Positions 57,730-64,000 of a stretch of DNA of 64,000 nucleotides are shown piece by piece (within the stretch, counting starts at the first letter, position 1; each line of letters starts with the position of its first letter). The notes under the pieces were generated by a model. The model ran no database searches, was not told the DNA's origin, and saw only the letters and a program-made list of their open reading frames with translations. Source of the stretch: Thermoanaerobaculales bacterium (GTDB lineage Bacteria > Acidobacteriota > Thermoanaerobaculia > Thermoanaerobaculales > Sulfomarinibacteraceae); contig JALOLD010000005.1 of assembly GCA_025456145.1 (NCBI GenBank), positions 1-64,000 on the forward strand, given 5' to 3'. Made by a program: the position numbers and the translations under genes.

Positions 57730-59009
57730 TGCCACCCCATCCCTTCGAGCGTGTCGACGCCGATGTCCAACCGCCGATGGGCGCCCGCGAAGTGGATCCG
57801 CCCGGCCGCCCGGTAGGCGAGCTCGACCGCGTCGGAGAGGCTCGCCGCGGCGGTGGTGACCGACAGCACGCGGCCGCCGGCGGAGACCAGCCGGTCGCCG
57901 TCGAGCCGGGTCCCGGCGTGGAAGACGACCACTCCGGGCAGGGCCTCGGCATCGGCGATGCCGGTGATCTCGTCGCCCAGCCGGGGGTCGCCCGGGTACC
58001 CTTCGGCGGCCATGACGACGCAGACCCCGACCCGCTCGTCCCAGCTGACCGATCCGGGCTCGAGCCGGCCGTCCGCCGCGGCGGCGAGCGCCGAGGCGAG
58101 ATCGCCGTCGAGCCGCCGGAGCACCGACTGGGTCTCCGGGTCGCCGAGGCGGCAGTTGAACTCGAGCAGCCTGGGCCCCGCGTCGGTGAGCATGAGCCCG
58201 GCGTAGAGAATGCCCCGGTAGGAGCGACCCTCGGCCGCCATCCCTTCGATGGTCGGCCGGATAACGTCGGCGAGGATCGACTCGCGCAGCTCGGGGGTCA
58301 GGGCGAAGGAGGGCGAATGGGAGCCCATGCCGCCGGTGTTCGGACCGGCGTCGCCGTCGCCGAGGCGCTTGTAGTCGTGCGACGTGGCGATCGGCTCGAC
58401 CGCGCGGCCGTCGCTGATCGCCATGAACGAGACCTCGGTCCCGATCAGACACTCCTCGACGAGCACCCGATCGGCGGCGGCGCCGAATCGTCGCGCCTCG
58501 AAGAGCTCGACGACCGCGGCCTCGAGCTCGGCCGGGGTGTGGACGATGAGCACGCCCTTGCCGGCGGCCAACCCGTCCGCCTTGAGCACGACGGGGAAGG
58601 AGAACCGGGCGGCGGCCCGGCGTACGGCGTCGGCGTCGCCGACCACCGCGGCGTCGGCGGTGGGGATGCCGTGGCGAAGGCAGAACTGCTTGGCGAAGAC
58701 CTTGCTCGCCTCGAGCTCGGCCGCCGCCGCGGTCGGACCGAAGAGCCGCAGCCCACGCGTTGCGAACAGGTCGGCGATGCCGGCGGCGAGCGGCGCCTCG
58801 GGTCCGACCACCGTGAGGTCGATCTCGAGCCTCGCCGCGGCGTCGGCGACCGCCTCGAGATCGCCAGCCGGGATCGGGAGGAGCTCGGCGTCCGCCGCCA
58901 TCCCCGGGTTGCCGGGAGCCGCCCAGACCCGGTCAACCGAGGGCGAGCGGGCGAGGGCCCAGACCAGGGCGTGCTCGCGGCCGCCGGCGCCGAGGACGAG
59001 CACCCGCAC
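57726..59009 (-). CDS. purD: Phosphoribosylamine-glycine ligase
   Basis: 427 residues, GTG start at 59009. ATP-grasp enzyme of the second purine step. N-terminal VLVLGAGGREHAL, central VLKADGLAAGKGV, DYKRLGDGDAGPNTGGMG and LEFNCRLGDPETQ are characteristic. Four bases follow pta; four overlap purE. Confidence 0.96.
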   Translation of the reverse strand: MRVLVLGAGGREHALVWALARSPSVDRVWAAPGNPGMAADAELLPIPAGDLEAVADAAARLEIDLTVVGPEAPLAAGIADLFATRGLRLFGPTAAAAELEASKVFAKQFCLRHGIPTADAAVVGDADAVRRAAARFSFPVVLKADGLAAGKGVLIVHTPAELEAAVVELFEARRFGAAADRVLVEECLIGTEVSFMAISDGRAVEPIATSHDYKRLGDGDAGPNTGGMGSHSPSFALTPELRESILADVIRPTIEGMAAEGRSYRGILYAGLMLTDAGPRLLEFNCRLGDPETQSVLRRLDGDLASALAAAADGRLEPGSVSWDERVGVCVVMAAEGYPGDPRLGDEITGIADAEALPGVVVFHAGTRLDGDRLVSAGGRVLSVTTAAASLSDAVELAYRAAGRIHFAGAHRRLDIGVDTLEGMGWQ

Positions 59010-59013
59010 CGGC

Positions 59014-60003
59014 TCAGCCCCGGGCCTGGAGGAGGGTCAGAAAAGCGGTCTGGACGATGTCGGCCGCGGAGCAGCCCCGGGACAGGTCGTTGGCCGGCTT
59101 GGCCAGCCCCTGCATGAGCGGTCCCAACGCGCGGGCGCCGCCGAGACGTTCGACCGCCTTGTAGACGATGTTGCCGGCGTTGAGATCGGGGAAGACCAGC
59201 GTGTTGGCGCGGCCCGCCACCGCCGACCCGGGCGCCTTCTTGTCGCCGATCCTCGGGATCAGCGCCGCGTCGAGCTGGAGCTCGCCGTCGTAGGCGAAGG
59301 GCACCGCGCGACGACCGAGCTCGGCGCACGCCGCCTGGACCTTGTCGACGAGGGGATGGGTGGCCGACCCCTTGGTCGAGAAGGAGAGCAGGGCGACGCG
59401 CGGCTCGCCGCCGACGATCGACCGGAAGGTGTCGGCGGCCGAGACCGCGATCTCGGCGAGCTGGACCGCGTCCGGATCGGGCATCACGGCGCAGTCGGCG
59501 AAGACCATCACGCCCTCCGATCCCCAGGCGGGATCGGGGTGGACCATGACGAAGGCCGAGGAAACGGTCTTGAGCCCGGGTGCGGCGCCGATACAGTGCA
59601 GCGCGGCCCGAACGGTGTCGGCGGTGGTCCTCACCGCGCCGCCGACCGAGCCGTCGGCCTCGCCCGAAGCTACGAGCAAGGACACGAAGTACAGGGGATC
59701 GGCGATCGTCTCGAGGGCCGTCTCGCGGCTCAGGCCCTTGTGCTTGCGGCGCTCGTAGAGCAGGCCGGCGAGGGCCTCGCGACGCGGGTCGGTCAGCGGG
59801 TCGATGACGACGACCCCGGCGGTCTCGAGCCGGTCGTGCTCGGGCCGGCGGCCGGCCGCCGGACAGACCATCATGACCCGGCAGAGACCCCGGGCGGCGA
59901 GATCGGCGGCCGCCTCGACGACCCGCGGGTCGTCTCCCTCGGCGAGGGCGATCGTCCCGCCGACCGCGGCGGCTCGTTGCTCAAGCGAGTGCAGATAGTC
60001 CAT
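59014..60003 (-). CDS. pta: Phosphate acetyltransferase
   Basis: 329 residues, short single-domain Pta type. Transfers acetyl between CoA and phosphate. Motifs: GEADGSVGG near the middle, [17 protein letters not shown], and the C-terminal [12 protein letters not shown]. It heads the purD-purE-ricT group, an uncommon arrangement. A TACAAT -10 on the minus strand at 60022-60027 would give a leader of about 12 bases. No ackA is in the window. Confidence 0.92.
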   Translation of the reverse strand: MDYLHSLEQRAAAVGGTIALAEGDDPRVVEAAADLAARGLCRVMMVCPAAGRRPEHDRLETAGVVVIDPLTDPRREALAGLLYERRKHKGLSRETALETIADPLYFVSLLVASGEADGSVGGAVRTTADTVRAALHCIGAAPGLKTVSSAFVMVHPDPAWGSEGVMVFADCAVMPDPDAVQLAEIAVSAADTFRSIVGGEPRVALLSFSTKGSATHPLVDKVQAACAELGRRAVPFAYDGELQLDAALIPRIGDKKAPGSAVAGRANTLVFPDLNAGNIVYKAVERLGGARALGPLMQGLAKPANDLSRGCSAADIVQTAFLTLLQARG

Positions 60004-60021
60004 ACGCTCCTCCGGGCAGAC

Positions 60022-60027
60022 ATTGTA
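60022..60027 (-). promoter_or_regulatory. -10 element of pta
   Basis: TACAAT on the minus strand; the expected start near 60015 leaves about 12 bases before the ATG at 60003, including GGAGG. The 97-base gap to the Rrf2 gene also holds the direct repeat GGAATAGGAAT (60066-60076), a possible operator. Confidence 0.45.
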
Positions 60028-60100
60028 CCTCGAATCACGAGCCCCTCCGCGCGACGCCCGACCCCGGAATAGGAATCTGACTTCATGGATTTACTTTGTC

Positions 60101-60487
60101 ATGAATAGGACCGAGCGCTACCGCCTCGAGGCCCTCGTCGAGCTCGCCCACAGCTACCCCGCCGGGCGGTCGACCGCCGAGATCTCGAGGAGCCGGGAGA
60201 TCCCGCAGGCCTATCTGTCGCGGCTCCTCGCCGAGCTCGCCCGGGCCGGCTGGGTCGAGTCCCGGCGCGGGCCGTCGGGCGGCGTGGCGCTCGCCCGACC
60301 GCCCGCGGCGATTCCGTTGTCGTCGGTGATCCCGGCTCGTCGGGCGAACGGCGACCTGCCCCCCGCCCTCGACCGGCTCGCCGGCGCCATCGACCGGGCG
60401 ATCGACAGCGCGACCCGGCGCCTCAGCGTCGCCGACCTGGCGCGATGGGACCGGCAGACGACCCGCGAGCCCGACTACTCGATCTGA
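60101..60487 (+). CDS. Rrf2-family regulator without cysteines
   Basis: 128 residues from the ATG at 60101. Winged helix typical of Rrf2 ([29 protein letters not shown], quoted in parts). The family often binds an Fe-S cluster through three Cys, but this protein has no cysteine at all, so it cannot bind one that way. Its place before cysK resembles CymR, the cysteine-metabolism repressor. The ligand is unknown. Confidence 0.85.
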   Translation: MNRTERYRLEALVELAHSYPAGRSTAEISRSREIPQAYLSRLLAELARAGWVESRRGPSGGVALARPPAAIPLSSVIPARRANGDLPPALDRLAGAIDRAIDSATRRLSVADLARWDRQTTREPDYSI

Positions 60488-60521
60488 CCACACCACGACC
60501 GACGAAACCGAGGGAGACCTT

Positions 60522-61454
60522 ATGAACATCGCCAGCGACGTCACCGCCCTGATCGGCAACACCCCGCTCGTCGAGCTCGGCCGGATGGCGGCCGGGCTCC
60601 CCGCCCGGGTGGTCGCCAAGCTCGAGTTCTTCAACCCGGCGCACTCGGTCAAGGACCGGATCGGGGTCGCCATGGTCGATGCGCTCGAGCGCGACGGTCG
60701 GCTCGAGCGAGGTCGCTCGACGATCGTCGAACCGACCTCTGGCAACACCGGGATCGCGCTCGCCATGGTCGCGGCCGCCCGCGGCTACCGCTGTATCCTG
60801 ACCATGCCCGAGTCGATGTCGAGAGAGCGCCGCCGGGTGCTCGCGCTGCTCGGCGCCGAGCTGGTGCTGACCCCGGCGGCGGATGGGATGCGGGGGGCGA
60901 GCGAGCGCGCCGCCCAGCTCGTCGCCGAGATCGACGGCGCGGTCATCCCGGGCCAGTTCTCGAACCCCGCCAACCCCGAGATCCACGCCGCCACGACCGC
61001 CCAGGAGCTGTGGCGCGACACCGAGGGCGCGATGGACGTCTTCGTCGCCGGGGTCGGGACCGGCGGGACGCTGACCGGCGTCGGCCGGGTGTGGAAGCAC
61101 CGTCGTCCCTCGACGAGGATCGTCGCCGTCGAGCCGGAGGACTCGCCGGTGCTGTCCGGCGGCCAGCCCGGCGCCCACCGGATCCAGGGCATCGGCGCCG
61201 GCTTCGTCCCGGACAACGTCGACATGTCGCTGGTCGACGAGATCTTACGGGTGTCGAACGAGGAGGCCTTCGTCACCGCCCGCCGGCTCGCCCGCGAGGA
61301 GGGCATCCTCGCCGGCATCTCGTCCGGCGCCGCCTGCTCCGCCGCGCTCTCCCTCGCCGCCCGCGACGAGCTCGCCGGCCGGCTCATCGTCTTCATCGTC
61401 CCCTCGACCTCGGAGCGCTACATCTCCACCGATCTCTTCGAGGGCCTGGGGTAG
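60522..61454 (+). CDS. cysK: Cysteine synthase (O-acetylserine sulfhydrylase)
   Basis: 310 residues. PLP enzyme making cysteine from O-acetylserine and sulfide. PLP lysine in HSVKDRIG, substrate loop [11 protein letters not shown], and phosphate-binding [13 protein letters not shown]. 34 bases after the Rrf2 regulator with GAGGGAGA before the ATG, so likely one operon under its control. Ends 11 bases from the convergent lipid kinase. Confidence 0.96.
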   Translation: MNIASDVTALIGNTPLVELGRMAAGLPARVVAKLEFFNPAHSVKDRIGVAMVDALERDGRLERGRSTIVEPTSGNTGIALAMVAAARGYRCILTMPESMSRERRRVLALLGAELVLTPAADGMRGASERAAQLVAEIDGAVIPGQFSNPANPEIHAATTAQELWRDTEGAMDVFVAGVGTGGTLTGVGRVWKHRRPSTRIVAVEPEDSPVLSGGQPGAHRIQGIGAGFVPDNVDMSLVDEILRVSNEEAFVTARRLAREEGILAGISSGAACSAALSLAARDELAGRLIVFIVPSTSERYISTDLFEGLG

Positions 61455-61465
61455 GGGATGGGTAC

Positions 61466-62398
61466 TCAGCCCGCGGGGGCCGGCACGATGGTCCTCGCGA
61501 GCACCGGGTCGAGCACCGCCCCGGGCAGCCGGACGAGCAGCGCCTCCGGATCGATCGTGGCGCGGACCGGCAGGCTCCCGGCGAGGTCGCCGTCGAGCTG
61601 GTAACGGACCGGACCCTGTTCGCCGGGCAGCAGCTCGACCTCGTCGACGGTCGCCCGCCAGACGTCGCGCCTGAGGACGTGGCGGCCGAAGGGCACGGCG
61701 AGGGCGAAGCCGACCGCGGCGAGCCGCCCCACCGAGCGCTGGACCACGACCTCGAAGGAGGGTGCGAAGGGGTTGGCCCCGGGGGTCGCGTGGTACGGCC
61801 CGCCATAGCAGCGGGCGGTGCCGACGATCGCCCACCCGGCGTCCCGGGTCCTGCCTCCGGCCTTGACCCGAAACGACGGCAACCGCCGCCGTCCGACCAG
61901 CTCGCGCAGCGCCTGCAGCCCGACCCCCGACCGACCGATCCTCTTCAGGCCGGGCGCGAGGTTCTCGAGGACGAGGACGTCCGGGCCGGCCGACAGCATG
62001 AGCAGGAAGAGCTCGCCGTGCCCGGTCCGTCCGACCCTCATCGCCCGGTCGCGCCCGACGACTAGCGCCTCGAGGGCCCGCGCCGCCGGCCGGGGGATCC
62101 CGAGCTCGTAGGCGAGCACCGAGGTCGTCCCGCCGGGAAGGACCCCGAGCGCCGAGTCGGTCCCGAGCAGCCCGCGCGCGACCTCGTTGTAGGTGCCGTC
62201 GCCGCCATAGGCGAGGACCAGGGAGTGGCCCTCTCGGGCGGCCTCCCGCGCGAGCTCGGTCCCGTGCCCGCGGTGCTCGGTGTGGCGCCACAGCAGCTTG
62301 AGGCCGCAGTGGTGTGCCGCCGCGTCGAGGTCCATGTAGGTGCGCAGCAGCCGGCCTCCGCCGGCGGTCGGGTTGACGATGATCGGTACCGCCCTCAA
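61466..62398 (-). CDS. Diacylglycerol/lipid kinase-family protein
   Basis: 310 residues of the DAGK/YegS fold. Nucleotide-binding loop [15 protein letters not shown]-terminal IVNPTAGGG, and LPGGTTS. Phosphorylates diacylglycerol or sphingosine-like lipids. It overlaps the ruvB stop by four bases, so the two are co-translated although functionally unrelated. Confidence 0.9.
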   Translation of the reverse strand: MRAVPIIVNPTAGGGRLLRTYMDLDAAAHHCGLKLLWRHTEHRGHGTELAREAAREGHSLVLAYGGDGTYNEVARGLLGTDSALGVLPGGTTSVLAYELGIPRPAARALEALVVGRDRAMRVGRTGHGELFLLMLSAGPDVLVLENLAPGLKRIGRSGVGLQALRELVGRRRLPSFRVKAGGRTRDAGWAIVGTARCYGGPYHATPGANPFAPSFEVVVQRSVGRLAAVGFALAVPFGRHVLRRDVWRATVDEVELLPGEQGPVRYQLDGDLAGSLPVRATIDPEALLVRLPGAVLDPVLARTIVPAPAG

Positions 62399-63426
62399 TC
62401 ACCCTCCCCGAAGAGCGGGGCGGCGGCGGCGGCGGACGGGCCGAGGCCGAGGTGGCGGTAGGCAAGCGGGGTGGCGAGCCGGCCGCGCGGCGTCCGCTGG
62501 AGCAGACCGATCTGCAGCAGGTACGGCTCGTTGATGTCCTCGAGGGTGCCGCGGTCCTCGCCGAGCGAGGCGGCGAGGGCCTTGAGGCCGACCGGTCCGC
62601 CGTTGTAGACCTCGATGACGGTCGCCAGCAACCGGCGGTCGAGGTGGTCGAGACCGAAGGCGTCGACCTCCATCTGCTCGAGCCCGAACCGCGCCGACTC
62701 GAGATCGACGCCGTCGCTGCCGAGGTGGTGGGCGAAGTCGCGGACCCGCCGGAGCAGCCGGTTGGCGATCCGCGGGGTGCCGCGCGATCTCGTCGCCACC
62801 TCGTCGCGGGCCTCGCCGGTCAACCCAATCCCGAGGATCCGCGCCGACCGCTCGACGATCGCGGCGAGCTCGTCCGGCGGGTAGAACTCGAGCCGGTGGA
62901 CGATGCCGAAGCGGTCGCGCAGCGGCGCCGACAGCAGCCCGGTGCGGGTCGTCGCGCCGACCAGGGTGAACCGGGGAAGGGAGATCCGGACGCTGCGTGC
63001 CGCCGGGCCCTGGCCGATGATGATGTCGAGCTCGAAGTCCTCCATCGCCGGGTAGAGGATCTCTTCGACCGCCGCCGGCAGCCGGTGGATCTCGTCGACG
63101 AACAGCACGTCGCCCGCCTCGAGGTTGGTCAGCATCGCCGCCAGATCGCCGGGCCGCTCGAGCACCGGACCCGAGGTGACGTGGATGTCGGCGCCCATCT
63201 CGCCGGCGACTATGTGGGCGAGCGTGGTCTTGCCGAGCCCTGGAGGACCGAACAGCAGCACGTGGTCGAGGCTCTCGCCGCGGTGGCGGGCCGCCGAGAT
63301 GAAGACCCCGAGGTTGGTGACCAGCCGGCGCTGACCGACGAACTCGTCGAGCCGGCGCGGCCGCAGCGTCTCCTCGAAGCGCTTCTCGTCGGTGCCGGCG
63401 TCGGGGGAGAGGACCTCGGATGTCAC
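62395..63426 (-). CDS. ruvB: Holliday junction branch migration ATPase RuvB
   Basis: 343 residues from the GTG at 63426. AAA+ helicase driving branch migration with RuvA. Signatures: [11 protein letters not shown], Walker [10 protein letters not shown], Walker [10 protein letters not shown], sensor GATTRTGLL and the C-terminal winged helix with [24 protein letters not shown] lies seven bases before the GTG, with no Shine-Dalgarno. The probable ruvA end is 530 bases upstream, so the usual tight ruvAB junction has been opened by repeat DNA. Confidence 0.96.
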   Translation of the reverse strand: MTSEVLSPDAGTDEKRFEETLRPRRLDEFVGQRRLVTNLGVFISAARHRGESLDHVLLFGPPGLGKTTLAHIVAGEMGADIHVTSGPVLERPGDLAAMLTNLEAGDVLFVDEIHRLPAAVEEILYPAMEDFELDIIIGQGPAARSVRISLPRFTLVGATTRTGLLSAPLRDRFGIVHRLEFYPPDELAAIVERSARILGIGLTGEARDEVATRSRGTPRIANRLLRRVRDFAHHLGSDGVDLESARFGLEQMEVDAFGLDHLDRRLLATVIEVYNGGPVGLKALAASLGEDRGTLEDINEPYLLQIGLLQRTPRGRLATPLAYRHLGLGPSAAAAAPLFGEGD

Positions 63427-63433
63427 GGGTTGG

Positions 63434-63439
63434 AGTATA
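63434..63439 (-). promoter_or_regulatory. -10 element for near-leaderless ruvB
   Basis: TATACT on the minus strand, seven bases before the GTG at 63426, so transcription starts at or one base before the start codon. It shows that ruvB has its own promoter, separate from ruvA. Confidence 0.55.
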
Positions 63440-63671
63440 CGGGACGAGGGGCTTCGGGTGTCCAAGGGAGGCGAGCTCCAGCTCGTCGAAGTGCCGGACC
63501 CCCCTAACCCACGGCCCCCGCGGTCTCCTCGACGACCGAACCGACCCCGTGATGACCATAAGGGGGTGACGAACGCCCGCTGCGGACAAAACGCCGCACA
63601 CGACAGACACCCTGCGATGGCTCTCACCTGCGATGGCGATGGCCGAGCGCCGCGAGGCCGTTGTCCAGTGA

Positions 63672-63702
63672 GGGTGGGTGGGTGGTGGGGTGGGGGGTGG
63701 GG
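63672..63702 (+). repeat. G-run tract with G-quadruplex potential, copy 2
   Basis: Several runs of three or more G separated mostly by T on the plus strand. The counterpart of 18067-18095 and at the same distance (37 bases) from the same type of repeat element. In the direction of ruvA transcription it is a C-rich tract. Confidence 0.65.
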
Positions 63703-63739
63703 CCCGTCCACGACAACCGCGCCGGCCGGCAGGGCGTAA

Positions 63740-63866
63740 GACCCACAGGCGTGCCGAAGGCACGGCTCGGCTTCGGCGCGCAGAAAACGGCGAATGTCCG
63801 ACATTCGGCGTTTTCGAGCACCGAAGACGAACGCCGACGGATCGCGAGATCCGGCGGCGGTGGGTC
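63740..63866. repeat. Dispersed repeat element, copy 2, bounded by GACCCACA/GGTGGGTC
   Basis: 127 bases with ends GACCCACA (63740-63747) and GGTGGGTC (63859-63866). The left 40 bases align with 18134-18173. The interior has a 33-base hairpin at 63783-63815 in which GAAAACGGCGAATGT pairs with the ACATTCGGCGTTTTC side, apart from one mismatch. No protein-like open frame. Confidence 0.65.
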
Positions 63867-63881
63867 GGCCGGCACACCACC

Positions 63882-63950
<69 letters not shown>

Positions 63951-63955
63951 AGACG

Positions 63956-64000
63956 CTAGCGCGTCAGGCGCTGGAGGGCCAGCCGGAGGACCTCGCCGAC
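63956..64000 (-). CDS. ruvA: Probable C-terminal end of RuvA (partial, continues past the window)
   Basis: Fourteen codons and a TAG stop on the minus strand, reading [14 protein letters not shown]. This resembles the last helix of the RuvA domain that contacts RuvB (typical ends contain xALRLALxxL), and ruvB follows on the same strand as in most genomes. Too short for certainty. Confidence 0.5.
   Translation of the reverse strand, partial: VGEVLRLALQRLTR

Noticed and set aside
63427-63671. Additional gene upstream of ruvB
   Set aside because: Open frames here are short or extend into repeats, and no ribosome site or protein-like pattern was seen; apart from the ruvB promoter I see nothing definite in these bases.

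Overview
This 64 kb window is one continuous stretch of a very GC-rich (roughly 70 percent by eye) bacterial chromosome. It is densely packed, and many genes join through 4-base ATGA or GTGA overlaps. Gene content suggests a free-living Gram-negative outside the classical Proteobacteria: TonB/ExbBD, an MglA-type GTPase, PATAN/DUF4388 proteins, a Hanks-type kinase, sigma-54 control and RicT/YebC/Hfq housekeeping. My best guess is Acidobacteriota (Thermoanaerobaculia-like), with a deltaproteobacteria-type lineage second. This is an inference from gene families, not a phylogenetic result. I see no rRNA, tRNA, CRISPR array, insertion sequence or phage.

Region 1 (1-16494, plus strand) is an unusual signalling and anion-transport island. 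It holds two SLC13/DASS-type transporters, a TauE/SafE-type permease with a small membrane partner, a beta-carbonic anhydrase, a sigma-54 activator whose receiver has lost its phosphorylation residues, two membrane sensor kinases, one soluble receiver-kinase hybrid, five stand-alone receivers and a PEP-synthase-like protein with a non-standard C-terminus. A textbook sigma-54 promoter (3336-3350) lies between the activator and the first kinase. A PHP-domain phosphoesterase follows.

Region 2 (18313-26543, minus) has the operon accD-folC-dgt-rpiB-glyA. Upstream of it on the same strand are a small coiled-coil gene and a 923-residue fusion of degenerate receiver, Ser/Thr kinase, membrane anchor and TonB C-terminal domain.

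Region 3 (26657-32650, plus) has yebC-ruvC, then a promoter and a six-gene exbB-exbD-exbD-tonB-DUF4388-TPR operon ending in a strong terminator. Region 4 (32729-46552) has ftsEX, pgeF, rlmN, an AmgK-like kinase, tatA, bolA, a two-gene cytochrome bd-like complex with fused c-type hemes divergent from a Fur-family regulator, tyrS, a catalytically dead M16-like protein and ferritin.

Region 5 (46491-56028) has an ATP-grasp ligase divergent from a DUF4388 protein, then an MglA GTPase-GAF-histidine-kinase fusion that lacks the phospho-accepting histidine, several lineage-type hypothetical proteins, comFC, proline dehydrogenase and a TPR lipid- or matrix-type secreted protein. Region 6 (56044-64000) has hfq, the pta-purD-purE-ricT cluster, an Rrf2 regulator with cysK, a lipid kinase, ruvB and the last codons of a probable ruvA.

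Two long intergenic regions (17642-18312 and 63427-63955) carry copies of the same repeat assembly: a G-run tract, a ~125 bp element bounded by GACCCAC/GGTGGGTC, and hexamer repeats ending at the stop codon of the neighbouring minus-strand gene. A different repeat type (CACGAAGAC family) sits after the PHP gene, between pgeF and rlmN, and possibly after bolA. Several genes have a -10 hexamer 6-7 bases before the start codon and no Shine-Dalgarno, implying leaderless mRNAs.
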